A model generated the notes under the pieces. It was not told the origin of the DNA, did no database searches, and was given only the letters and a program-made list of their open reading frames with translations. Shown here piece after piece: positions 1 through 7,996 of a stretch of 64,000 nt of DNA. Numbering within the stretch: the first letter of the stretch is position 1; every line of letters starts with the position of its first letter. The stretch is from an uncultured Opitutia bacterium. GTDB taxonomy: Bacteria > Verrucomicrobiota > Verrucomicrobiia > Opitutales > Opitutaceae. Made by a program: the position numbers and the translations under genes. The stretch lies in the NCBI GenBank assembly GCA_903872425.1, contig CAIQKQ010000109.1:1-64000 (forward strand), given 5' to 3'.

Positions 1-1
1 C

Positions 2-73
2 TGGTTCGTCATCGCCCAGCACCACCAAGTTGAGGAAGTGCCCCTCGCCTCCCACGTAGGCCGAGCGCGTTGA
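2..73 (+). CDS. C-terminal tail of an upstream CDS (partial)
   Basis: The window opens inside a possible reading frame in frame 2 that encodes about 23 residues (WFVIAQHHQVEEVPLASHVG...) and stops at a TGA ending at base 73. The 5' part is outside the window. Its position directly before the DsbD/UreH-like gene and ccoI suggests the last gene of the cbb3-oxidase group, for instance fixH/ccoH, but the tail is too short to identify. The stop lies inside an imperfect hairpin described separately. It could also be chance open frame. Confidence 0.35.
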   Translation, partial: WFVIAQHHQVEEVPLASHVGRAR

Positions 74-95
74 CCAACGCCCAACCGCTCCATCC
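65..95. repeat. Imperfect hairpin sharing a motif with the 56896 palindrome
   Basis: The sequence GAGCGCGTTGACCAACGC is followed by CCAACCGCTC. It folds as an outer GAGCG/CGCTC stem around GCGTT/AACGC. The left part matches, apart from two missing bases, one arm of the palindrome downstream of prfC (GAGCGCGTTGACCCCAACGC). The stop codon of the upstream frame lies inside it, so it may serve as a transcript end or be a degenerate copy of a dispersed element. Confidence 0.4.
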
Positions 96-132
96 TAAAC
101 TATAATCACCCATCGCAGCTCGATAATTTCCA

Positions 133-834
133 ATGGAGCTCGCCGCCGTCCACACGCCCGCTGCCGCCTTCGTCGCCGGCCTCGTCACCAGCCTGCATTG
201 CGCGGGGATGTGCGGCCCGCTCGCATGTCTGCTCGCGCCCGCGCGCGGCGACCGCGCCGACCCCCAAACGGTCGCAACCGTCTATCACCTCTCGCGACTC
301 ACAGGCTACGCGACACTCGGTACGATCGCGGGCGCGCTGGGCGCGGTACCACTTGGATTTTTTGGCCTCCCTGCTATGCGTATTTTGCCATGGGTGCTCG
401 TGGTCTATTTAATATTCGTTGCGTTGCGCCTCGGCCGTCACCTACCCCGCCTTGCGCTGCTGGCACGCGCGCAACTTCAGTTGCAAGGCTGGCTGCGTGG
501 CCGCCCACGTCTCCATGTCGCGACCGTGCTTGGTGCCGCCACGCCGTTACTGCCGTGCGGGCCACTGTATTTTCTCGTCGCGCTCGCCGCCCTGTCAGGC
601 TCCGCGCTGCGTGGACTGGAGTTCATGCTGGCCTTTGGCCTCGGCACGGTGCCGCTGCTGTGGATTGTACAGTCCAATTTCGGCTGGCTGCGGGCGCGTC
701 TCTCGCCGACTGGCATTGCGCGGACCCAAACCGCCCTCGCACTCGCCGCCGCGCTCGTCCTCGCCTGGCGGTTGCGCGGCACGCTCGGCTTCACCGGCCC
801 CGACATGGCCGGCCTTATCTGCGCCTGGCCATGA
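133..834 (+). CDS. UreH/DsbD-like membrane protein of the cbb3 oxidase locus
   Basis: This 233-residue protein is predominantly hydrophobic with about six membrane segments. It carries the N-terminal signature HCAGMCGP typical of the urease-accessory UreH/sulfite-exporter-like (DsbD_2-type) membrane family. A second Cys-containing helix, LLPCGPLYFLVAL, follows in the middle. Members of this family are commonly encoded beside ccoI/fixI and are thought to help metal handling during cytochrome oxidase maturation. That role is inferred from the neighbour, because the stop codon overlaps the ccoI start (ATGA). The ATG at 133 gives the full first helix; no SD motif precedes it. Confidence 0.85.
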   Translation: MELAAVHTPAAAFVAGLVTSLHCAGMCGPLACLLAPARGDRADPQTVATVYHLSRLTGYATLGTIAGALGAVPLGFFGLPAMRILPWVLVVYLIFVALRLGRHLPRLALLARAQLQLQGWLRGRPRLHVATVLGAATPLLPCGPLYFLVALAALSGSALRGLEFMLAFGLGTVPLLWIVQSNFGWLRARLSPTGIARTQTALALAAALVLAWRLRGTLGFTGPDMAGLICAWP

Positions 835-3287
835 GTGTGACAACGACCATACCGCTGGCTGGTGACCTGGCAGCCGACCACGCCCGACGCGTATGCCGCC
901 ACTGCGGTGCGCCATCACCGCAAGGCGAATTTTGCTGCCCCGGCTGCAATTACGTTTTTCGGCTCATCCACGAGCAAGGATTGGCAGCCTATTACCAGAT
1001 CAAAGATGACGTCACCGCGCCTGCCGATCCCGCGTTGTTCCAGCCGCGCGACCATGCCTGGCTCGCTACCGCGCAACGCCAGGCCGAAGCCGGCGCCTTG
1101 GCCGGCCCGCGTACGCCCGAACTGACACTCGGCGTGCAAGGCGTCTCCTGTGCGGGCTGCGTCTGGCTCATCGAGAAACTTTTCCATCAGCAGTCCGGCG
1201 CAGGCCGTATCGAGGTCAATGCACAGACTGGCCAGATGCGAATGCGCTGGGCACGCGGTGAGTTTGACGCGCCGGCCTTCGCCCGTGTGCTTCAAAATTT
1301 CAACTACCTCGTTGGCCCGGCCGGGGCTGACGGGGCCGCAGAGCTGGAGAGCCGCGCGCTCGTTCGTCGCATCGGCTTGTGTACGGCCTTCGCGATGAAC
1401 GTGATGCTCTTCACCCTACCGGCCTACTTTGGGATGAGGCGCACTGATGCTTACGCCCAGCTTTTCGGCACGCTTTCAATGGGCTTCGCGACCCTCAGTC
1501 TGCTCGCGGGCGGCGGCTATTTTCTCGGGCGTGCGGCGCGGGCGCTGCGCGCTCGGGTGGCGCATCTGGATTTGCCCATCGCGCTCGGCATCGTCGGTGC
1601 CTACGCAGGCTCGTTCTACGGCTGGATCGCCGGCCGCGAGGAGTTTGTGTATTTCGACTTTGTCAGTGCGTTCATCCTTCTGATGCTCGTCGGCCGCTGG
1701 GCACAAATCGTCGCCGTTGAGCGCAACCAACGCCGCCTGCTCCGTCAGCAGCCCGCGCCACCGTCTGTTTGCGTGCTTGCTGCCGACGGCACCACCACGT
1801 CTACCACCCCGGAAAATCTGCGTAGTGGACAACGTTTTGAAGTCAGCATGGGCCAAACAGTGCCGGTCGAGGCCAAATTGGAAAACGCCGCTGCCACGTT
1901 CAGCCTCGCATGGATTAATGGTGAGGCCGAGCCGCGCGTGTTTCACCCCGGGCAACATGTGCCATCGGGTGCGCAAAACATCGGCCGCACGGCGGTGCGT
2001 CTTGTCGCCGCGCAAGATTGGAGCGACTCGCTGCTCGCGACGTTGCTCCGGCCGGTGGAGCGTGCGGCCGGGCGCGACCAACTGGTTGAGCGCGTGATCC
2101 AAGGTTATTTAGTCGCTATCGTCGGCATTGCGTTTTTCGCGGGCGTAAGCTGGTTGCTCACGATGCACGATGCGTTGCGCGCCGGCGCGGTAGTCACCGC
2201 CGTGCTGGTGGTGTCGTGCCCATGCGCTCTCGGACTGGCGTTTCCACTAGTCGACGAAATCGCCACGGTCGCGTTAAGGCGGCGCGGTGTGTTTGTGCGC
2301 GACGCCGGTCTCTGGTCGCGCCTCTCTCGTGTTCGGCGTCTCGTCTTCGACAAAACCGGCACCCTCACACTGGAGACGCCCGTGCTGCAAAACCCCACCA
2401 CCCTCACAGACCTCGACGCGGAAACTCGCACCGCGCTACTAACACTAGTACAGGACTGCCCGCACCCGGTCAGCCTTTGCCTGCATGAGAGCCTGCTCGC
2501 TGGCGGGCCGATCGCGCCGCACTTGATGACGCCCCCAGTGCTCGCCGGAGAAATTCGTGAGACCATCGGCCTCGGCGTTGAACTCGGCGCGTGGTCGCTT
2601 GGTCAGGCCGGTTGGCGTGACGCCGGGCCAGCCGACGGCACGACGGTGCTCGCACACGGCGGAGCAGTGCGCGCGCGTTTTAATTTTGTCGACACCGCAC
2701 GGGCCGACGCGAAACCCGAACTCGCTGCGCTCTCCGCGCGCGGGCTGGACGTCGCCATGCTCAGCGGTGATCGCCCGGACAAAGTCGCGGCGCTTGCCCA
2801 GGCCCTCGGCCTCGACCTACGCGCCGCACGTGGCGGCCTTTCACCACAGGCGAAAGCCGCATGGCTCGACGCACACAGCGCGGACGAGACATTGATGCTA
2901 GGCGACGGCGCGAACGATAGTCTCGCGTTTGACCGCGCGCTATGTCGAGGCACGCCCGTGGTGCATCGCGGACTGCTCGCGGCGAAGGCGGATTTTTATT
3001 ATCTCGGCCGCGGCATCGGCGGCCTCCGCGCACTCTTCGAGATCAACGACGCCCGCCGCCGCACACGCTGTCAGCTGCTCGTTTTCATGATCGCCTACAA
3101 CCTGCTCGCCGTTGGCCTGTCCGTCGCCGGCGTGATGCACCCACTGCTCGCGGCAGTGCTGATGCCCCTCAGTTCGCTCGCCACGCTCGCGCTGACCGGT
3201 TGGGGTATGCGCGGCGTAAGCCAAACAGTTAACAGGGCTAGCAGCGTGCCTGCACTTGGAGCTTTTCTTTCGGGCGCGGATTCGTAG
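831..3287 (+). CDS. ccoI: Copper-translocating P1B-type ATPase CcoI/FixI
   Basis: The 818-residue protein should move copper across the inner membrane for cbb3 cytochrome oxidase assembly. From the N-terminus it shows a Cys cluster (CRHCGAP...CCPGC, about residues 22-38), a heavy-metal-associated domain with GVSCAGC near residue 100, the membrane metal site SCPCALGL near 463, the phosphorylation motif DKTGT near 507, and GDGAND near 691. The actuator-domain motif is NGEAEP where most P-type ATPases have TGES. The ORF track begins at 198, but the ATG at 831 overlaps the previous stop (ATGA), fits the family N-terminus and is preferred. The CCPGC-containing N-terminus plus HMA layout is that of CcoI/FixI rather than CopA. 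Confidence 0.92.
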   Translation: MSVTTTIPLAGDLAADHARRVCRHCGAPSPQGEFCCPGCNYVFRLIHEQGLAAYYQIKDDVTAPADPALFQPRDHAWLATAQRQAEAGALAGPRTPELTLGVQGVSCAGCVWLIEKLFHQQSGAGRIEVNAQTGQMRMRWARGEFDAPAFARVLQNFNYLVGPAGADGAAELESRALVRRIGLCTAFAMNVMLFTLPAYFGMRRTDAYAQLFGTLSMGFATLSLLAGGGYFLGRAARALRARVAHLDLPIALGIVGAYAGSFYGWIAGREEFVYFDFVSAFILLMLVGRWAQIVAVERNQRRLLRQQPAPPSVCVLAADGTTTSTTPENLRSGQRFEVSMGQTVPVEAKLENAAATFSLAWINGEAEPRVFHPGQHVPSGAQNIGRTAVRLVAAQDWSDSLLATLLRPVERAAGRDQLVERVIQGYLVAIVGIAFFAGVSWLLTMHDALRAGAVVTAVLVVSCPCALGLAFPLVDEIATVALRRRGVFVRDAGLWSRLSRVRRLVFDKTGTLTLETPVLQNPTTLTDLDAETRTALLTLVQDCPHPVSLCLHESLLAGGPIAPHLMTPPVLAGEIRETIGLGVELGAWSLGQAGWRDAGPADGTTVLAHGGAVRARFNFVDTARADAKPELAALSARGLDVAMLSGDRPDKVAALAQALGLDLRAARGGLSPQAKAAWLDAHSADETLMLGDGANDSLAFDRALCRGTPVVHRGLLAAKADFYYLGRGIGGLRALFEINDARRRTRCQLLVFMIAYNLLAVGLSVAGVMHPLLAAVLMPLSSLATLALTGWGMRGVSQTVNRASSVPALGAFLSGADS

Positions 3288-3298
3288 CTGTTGCAGCG

Positions 3299-3886
3299 AT
3301 GAGCCACATCGCCGCAGCTCTAGCGAAAAGCAAAGGCAGGAAAGTCGAGGCCCCGCCGCCCGGCACACCGGTCGCGCCGGAGTTGACACGTCCGGTGCTA
3401 CCCATGCCGGCGCGCGCTTCGTCTCCAGCCGCGCAGCCCACCGTGAAGAAAAAATTTCCGCTCGCACTCGTCCTAGGCGGCGGCGGAACCGTGATTATAC
3501 TGGGGACCGTTGGCTGGTTTTTGCTGAAGCCGGCCGCTGCACCGAGCGCCAAGCCAGCCGCCACCGCACCTCAGCCCGCCGCACCCGCGCCCAAGCCGAC
3601 GGCCAGTCCGCCAACCACCACACCTGCGCCAGTCGCCGCCGTTCTCGGCCCAACGCCAACACCAACCCAAACCCTCCTCCCGCCCACTCCTGAGATTGCA
3701 GCCTTGCAGGAACAAGTGGCGAAATTTTCGGTTTCTGCCCGCATGAGCGGGGCAAACCAGCGCGCGATGATCAATGGCAAAGTGTATGTGGTCGGCGACC
3801 ACGTTACCGACTCGCTGACATTGCAGGAAGTCCTATCCGACCGGGTTGTCCTGCGCGACGACAACGGCAATCTTTACAGCAAATAA
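3299..3886 (+). CDS. GspB-like single-pass membrane protein
   Basis: This 195-residue protein has a cytoplasmic N-terminus MSHIAAALAKSKG, one membrane helix near residues 52-72 (FPLALVLGGGGTVIILGTVGWFLL), a Pro/Ala-rich periplasmic linker, and a small C-terminal domain (about residues 135-195, ending MINGKVYVVGDHVTDSLTL...). That order resembles GspB/PulB-type proteins, whose C-terminal domain interacts with type II secretion partners. No gsp genes are in the window, so a secretion role is only inferred. It starts 11 bases after the ccoI stop and may share its transcript, although the topic differs. No SD motif is visible. Confidence 0.6.
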   Translation: MSHIAAALAKSKGRKVEAPPPGTPVAPELTRPVLPMPARASSPAAQPTVKKKFPLALVLGGGGTVIILGTVGWFLLKPAAAPSAKPAATAPQPAAPAPKPTASPPTTTPAPVAAVLGPTPTPTQTLLPPTPEIAALQEQVAKFSVSARMSGANQRAMINGKVYVVGDHVTDSLTLQEVLSDRVVLRDDNGNLYSK

Positions 3887-3891
3887 CTGAA

Positions 3892-3903
3892 GCCGGCGCC
3901 GGC
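3892..3903. other. Perfect 12-bp palindrome in a convergent intergenic gap
   Basis: GCCGGCGCCGGC lies in the 161-base gap between the GspB-like gene and the convergent gene ending at 4048. It has no T-tract, so terminator activity is uncertain. Nothing else was recognised in the gap. Confidence 0.4.
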
Positions 3904-4047
3904 ATCGGCCATTTCAACGCGAATTTTGCCGGCTCGGCGGAACGCTGATGGCCAGGGGCGGGAGAAAAAAATGGCTTCATGTTAGAAAATGGCCCGGGGA
4001 CACGCTTCGTTAACGACTGGTAAAGCGCGTATATTTCTGCAGCTGGG

Positions 4048-5070
4048 TCACGCTGGCGCGATATCGGCGAGACGGCCAAGCGCGGTTTGCTTCGCGAGTG
4101 ACATAATCAAATTCTCGCTATCGGATACGCTACGCTCCGTGTCGTCGGGGTTGATGAGCGGGGCGATCTCCTCGCGGAGCTGGGCCCACGCCGTCTCGAG
4201 GAAATTTTCGATCACGGAGCCTTGCGCCTGGTCGGCAGCCTCGGCTTGTGCGAACAGTTCCGCGATGCCCGTCTCGTAAAGCTGCTTGGTGTCGGTGATG
4301 AGCGACTCGAATTGCATCTGCGCCTCGTTGAGACTGCGCGAGCCAATCGTGCTGACCCAGACGGCGTAGCTGACAACGCGGAGTTTGGGTAGCGGCTGGG
4401 CGTTGACAAAACCAGACTGCTGAAACAACAGCGCCTGCGCCTCGGCAATTTTGTTGGCAAAAAGCACCTCGGCCTCGACTTTTTGTGCCGCGGTGATGGC
4501 GACAACAAACGCCTGCACGGCCGACTGCGAGTAGGACTGCGTCGCCCTCGCATAGCCGGTGCAGGCCATGTTGCGCGCGTTTCCTAGCGCCTGCAAAAAT
4601 TCATATACACGCTCGGCAAACCGCTCGAGGCAGCGCCGCCAGTCCTCTTTCTGCTGGCGCGCGGCGAGGGCCTGAGTGTACTCTGGGCAGGACGCTCGGA
4701 GAAAGTCCTCGACGCTGTCTCGCACGAGCTTGTGCAGATGCGGCTCGACGCGGTCCAGTTGCTCGACACCAGTACGAAGGAGCCGTACGGTCTCCTGCGC
4801 CTCTGCGACTCGGGCTAGGTAGGCGTCGCGTTTATCCTTGGCAGAAAACAGCAGCATCGCGGGCTTATTACCCTGCACAGTCTTCAGTTCGGCCTCCTTC
4901 TCGGCGAGAATGGGCGCGAGCTGCTCGCGGCCCAGCCGAAGGTGGGCCTCGCGGACGAGGAGGTCTTGGAGCTCGCGTGGGAGGGCGGACACAAGGAATT
5001 GCCCGGAGCGCGGGCGGCGGTATTGTTTGCGGTCGGCCGACGGATGCAAGCGTGGCGTCTGCCGAAGCAA
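4048..5070 (-). CDS. Unrecognised helical, coiled-coil-prone protein
   Basis: This frame encodes up to 340 residues, rich in Ala, Glu, Gln, Leu and Arg, and predicted to be almost entirely helical. There is no signal peptide and no membrane segment. Stretches such as LAEKEAELKTVQ and EALAARQQKEDWRRCLERF suggest coiled coil. No family was recognised. The start is uncertain: the ORF-track start is a TTG (MLRQTPRL...), and the basic first 26 residues look non-native, so a GTG at 4992 (VSALPRELQDLL...) is a good alternative. The gene stands alone between convergent and same-strand neighbours. Confidence 0.65.
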   Translation of the reverse strand: MLRQTPRLHPSADRKQYRRPRSGQFLVSALPRELQDLLVREAHLRLGREQLAPILAEKEAELKTVQGNKPAMLLFSAKDKRDAYLARVAEAQETVRLLRTGVEQLDRVEPHLHKLVRDSVEDFLRASCPEYTQALAARQQKEDWRRCLERFAERVYEFLQALGNARNMACTGYARATQSYSQSAVQAFVVAITAAQKVEAEVLFANKIAEAQALLFQQSGFVNAQPLPKLRVVSYAVWVSTIGSRSLNEAQMQFESLITDTKQLYETGIAELFAQAEAADQAQGSVIENFLETAWAQLREEIAPLINPDDTERSVSDSENLIMSLAKQTALGRLADIAPA

Positions 5071-5200
5071 GACGATCTTGTTCGATTGTCCTGTTGCTGC
5101 GAAATTGTGTTCGCATCAAAAAAGCGCCTACAGGCACTCGGCCGACGTCATGTCTCCCGTATCATCGGCAACAGACAGATGCGAGATGGCGCGGCCGGTT

Positions 5201-5968
5201 TCAAGGGCCATCCTTGGCGGTCCGCTGCAAGCCGAGCAAAAACTCCCGATTGCCGTCACCACCGGTGATGGGCGAGTCCATGGTGCCGATGAGCGTTGCC
5301 TGGGGCAACTCAGCGAGCGCGAAAGCGGTCACAGCCGCGAGCACTGCCTGTTGCACCGCCGGATCGCGGATCACGCCACGGCCCTTGTCGGCCTCGGCCT
5401 TGCCGGCCTCGAATTGCGGCTTCACCAGCGCGACCAGAGTGCCACCAGCGCGTAGCAATGGCCACACGGCCGGGAGCACGGCTCGCAACGAGATAAACGC
5501 GAGGTCCATCACGACCACGTCGAACTCGGCACGCGGTAAGTCCGTGGCACGAAGATGGCGGGCATTGAGCTGCTCGAGATTGGTCACCCGCGGATCAGCC
5601 CGAAGCTTGGCGTGAAGTTGGGCGCGGCCGACATCAATGCACACGACATCCGCCGCACCAGACTGCAACGCGCAATCGGTGAAACCTCCGGTCGAGGCAC
5701 CCACGTCGAGCACATGCGTGCCGCGCAACTCCAGGCCAAACCGGTCGAGCCAGCCCTGCAATTTTTCCCCGCCACGCGACACGAACCGAGGCGGCTGTTC
5801 GACTTTGAGTGCACTGTCGACGGATAAGACGAAGCCCGGCTTGTCGAGCCGCACCGTGCCGGCAAAAACTCGGCCGGCCATGATGAGTGCCTTGGCTTGC
5901 GAACGGGACGCGGCCAGCCCTCGCGCGACAAGCAACTCATCAAGGCGAAATTTGGCAGTGGAAGGCAT
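5201..5968 (-). CDS. tlyA: TlyA-family rRNA 2'-O-methyltransferase
   Basis: The protein of about 255 residues joins an N-terminal S4 RNA-binding domain ([23 protein letters not shown], about residues 6-65) to an FtsJ-like SAM methyltransferase domain. The latter contains the glycine motif [13 protein letters not shown], the acidic motif [17 protein letters not shown], and [10 protein letters not shown]. TlyA enzymes methylate cytidine 2'-OH in rRNA; the fold is sometimes annotated as hemolysin. The ORF track starts at a TTG at 5992, but the ATG at 5968 ([13 protein letters not shown]) begins right before the S4 domain and is preceded by CCC, like many starts here. It lies 34 bases downstream of pnuC on the same strand. 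Confidence 0.9.
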   Translation of the reverse strand: MPSTAKFRLDELLVARGLAASRSQAKALIMAGRVFAGTVRLDKPGFVLSVDSALKVEQPPRFVSRGGEKLQGWLDRFGLELRGTHVLDVGASTGGFTDCALQSGAADVVCIDVGRAQLHAKLRADPRVTNLEQLNARHLRATDLPRAEFDVVVMDLAFISLRAVLPAVWPLLRAGGTLVALVKPQFEAGKAEADKGRGVIRDPAVQQAVLAAVTAFALAELPQATLIGTMDSPITGGDGNREFLLGLQRTAKDGP

Positions 5969-6002
5969 GGGCGCGACTTGCAGGCCGAACAATACAACAG
6001 GG

Positions 6003-6629
6003 TTAACTTGCTTCGCCTATCTCGGAGCGTTGGTTTTCCATCGCCCGACACCAGGCACGCCAGCCGGCAACAGCCAGCAACAGATAGATGGTGTAGAGAA
6101 ACGCGGAAAAGGCTAGTTCCGCTTTCCAGTAAGAGGCAATGGCGACAAGGTTAACGGCGATCCACACTGGCCAGTTCTCTAGGTTTTTTCGCGATTGGAG
6201 CATTTGGCCGGCGACGCTGAAAATGGCGATGAATGCGTCTCGCCACGGCATCGGCGAATCAGTGTAGCGCGCTTCCACCATCGCCCAGCCCGCTGTGCCC
6301 GCGGCCACCAGCGCCAGCACCGCGCCCCGGCTGCGCCAGCTCAGGAATGTGATCGGTAGCTCCGGCGCAACCCCACGCCCCCACAGCCAATACCACCACC
6401 CGTAGAGCAGCCCGCCGAAGAAAAACAGCTGCACCGTCGCATCGGCATAAAACTTTGCCTGCCAGAACAGCACGCCCTGCGTCGTGACAGCCATCAAACC
6501 GACGGGAAACGCCCACAGGCTCCGTCGCACCATCAGCCCCACGCCCGCAACGCCAAGGACGAGATTAACCAAATCGAGCGGGCGGCTGCCGGCTAGGCCG
6601 GCCCAGATGTTGCGGAAAATTTCCTGCAT
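6003..6629 (-). CDS. pnuC: PnuC-family nicotinamide riboside transporter
   Basis: This 208-residue protein has about seven hydrophobic helices and the family pattern around [39 protein letters not shown] and YGWWYWLWG. The WENWPVW-type helix appears as [17 protein letters not shown]. PnuC proteins facilitate uptake of nicotinamide riboside, or related vitamin precursors, through the inner membrane. The Trp/Asn-rich motifs and length (about 200-240 in the family) fit. No NAD or thiamine riboswitch was recognised in the 186-base gap upstream, so the vitamin cannot be read from regulation. Confidence 0.88.
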   Translation of the reverse strand: MQEIFRNIWAGLAGSRPLDLVNLVLGVAGVGLMVRRSLWAFPVGLMAVTTQGVLFWQAKFYADATVQLFFFGGLLYGWWYWLWGRGVAPELPITFLSWRSRGAVLALVAAGTAGWAMVEARYTDSPMPWRDAFIAIFSVAGQMLQSRKNLENWPVWIAVNLVAIASYWKAELAFSAFLYTIYLLLAVAGWRAWCRAMENQRSEIGEAS

Positions 6630-6815
6630 GAGTCGGCGGTTGTCACCGACCCTATCGCGTATGGCGAATGGAAAAATACGCCCGAGGCTGATTCACGCTC
6701 GAATCGGGCCGAGCGATCCACCCTCAAGGCCAACTCCCCACTCCCATACAATTTCTCCAAAATTTTCGCAATCGGCGGTTGCCACGCGTGGAGCGCGTGC
6801 GCAATCTCTGTCCCT

Positions 6816-7769
6816 ATGTCGTCATCCCCGGCGCCCCGCGCGCATGTTGAGGAGGAGTTTTCCCTCCTGCTTTTTCTTTTCACCGTCACCGCCACCCTCG
6901 CCGGGCTGGCCGGCTTGCTCTGGCTGCTTGCACCCGCCGCCGTTTGGCACGCACAAGTCGGCACATCGGCTGGACCGTTTATCGCAGCGTTCCTCGCGCT
7001 CACGCTGCTGAACTGCTTCGTGGAGTTTTTCTTCCACCGCTATGTACTACACAAGCCGGTGGTGCCGCTCCTCAGCCGGCTTTACCGGCAGCACACGCTG
7101 CATCATAACCTGACCCGCATCGCGCGCCGGCGTACGCCGGGCGGGCGCGATGTGCCGTTCATTGAAAATATTTACCCCATCACGACCAAAGAGCAGGGCG
7201 AGGCGGCGTTTTTTCCTTGGTTCACGATGGCCGGCTTCGCGGCGTTCGTCACTCCGCTGCTCGTATTGCTGCAATGGCTCGCGCCGACGTGGCCGTGGTT
7301 TCTTGCGGGTTACGCGGCCATCGCCGGGTCGCTATGCCTCTATGAGGTGTTTCATGCGGTCGAGCACTGGTCGTTTGAAAAATGGGGACCGCTCATCGAA
7401 CACCCACACTTCGGCTGGCTCTGGCGTAAAATCTACAGTTTCCACCTGCGGCATCATGCGGTGATCGACTGCAATGAAGCTATCTCCGGCTTCTTCACAC
7501 TGCCGGTGGCTGACTGGACCTTTGGCACTTTCATCTTGCCCCAATCGCTTTACACCGATGGCTCGGAATGGCAGGCACCTGAATTCACCAGCCCGCGACC
7601 ATGCGCGTTCATCCGCTGGTGCGACCGCCAGAGCGATGAAATTGTTAAGCGTCGTCGCCAGCGCGCGCAGGGCGGTCTGACCCCGGCCGAGAACGAAGCG
7701 GCCGCCGAAACAACAACTTCGGACACACCGCCGGTGGTGGGGCCGAAGGCGGCATTTACGCGCCCTTAA
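6816..7769 (+). CDS. Fatty-acid/sterol hydroxylase-like membrane protein
   Basis: The 317-residue protein has an N-terminal pair of membrane helices, then histidine boxes spread between hydrophobic segments: FFFHRYVLHK, RQHTLHHN, EVFHAVEHWS and FHLRHHAVIDCNEA. This arrangement is that of the di-iron fatty acid hydroxylase/sterol desaturase superfamily, which oxidises lipid or carotenoid-like substrates in the membrane. The substrate cannot be read. Residues after 255 form a charged, low-complexity tail ending TTTSDTPPVVGPKAAFTRP. The ATG at 6816 follows a pyrimidine-rich CTCTGTCCCT without an SD motif. It appears to be a single-gene unit. Confidence 0.75.
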   Translation: MSSSPAPRAHVEEEFSLLLFLFTVTATLAGLAGLLWLLAPAAVWHAQVGTSAGPFIAAFLALTLLNCFVEFFFHRYVLHKPVVPLLSRLYRQHTLHHNLTRIARRRTPGGRDVPFIENIYPITTKEQGEAAFFPWFTMAGFAAFVTPLLVLLQWLAPTWPWFLAGYAAIAGSLCLYEVFHAVEHWSFEKWGPLIEHPHFGWLWRKIYSFHLRHHAVIDCNEAISGFFTLPVADWTFGTFILPQSLYTDGSEWQAPEFTSPRPCAFIRWCDRQSDEIVKRRRQRAQGGLTPAENEAAAETTTSDTPPVVGPKAAFTRP

Positions 7770-7784
7770 AGGCTTTTCGGGCGC
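7760..7784 (+). terminator. Weak hairpin at the end of the hydroxylase-like gene
   Basis: GCGCCC and GGGCGC form an inverted repeat around the TAA stop with a 13-base loop containing CTTTT. There is no T-run after the stem, so this is at best a weak terminator. Confidence 0.3.
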
Positions 7785-7854
7785 AATTAGCTCCGGGCGA
7801 AACACCCATACGGGTATACGCGGTGGATAAAGCCGCCGACTCGGTTCTGCATGT

Positions 7855-7875
7855 ATGGGGACGATAAGTTCCCAT
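7855..7875. other. Stem-loop in the leader of the 17-kb operon
   Basis: ATGGGGAC-GATAA-GTTCCCAT forms an 8-bp stem (one G-T pair) in the 227-base gap before the first gene of the large operon. It could be a leader structure or an operator. No known riboswitch consensus was recognised, and nothing else in the gap could be assigned. Confidence 0.35.
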
Positions 7876-7996
7876 GCCGTGCAACATTCTGCCCTGCGAT
7901 GCGTCTTAGCTGCGATGCCACCACGCCCCATCGCCGGCCAAAAATATTTCGTGCAACCCCCTTGCCAGCGGCAGACGCGCCGCTCTTAGTCAGCCG

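Noticed and set aside
198-830. N-terminal extension of the CcoI ORF
   Set aside because: It overlaps the UreH/DsbD-like gene in another frame; the ATG at 831 gives the usual CcoI N-terminus.
6630-6815. Possible vitamin riboswitch before pnuC
   Set aside because: No recognisable NAD+, thiamine or other conserved riboswitch core was found in the 186 bases.
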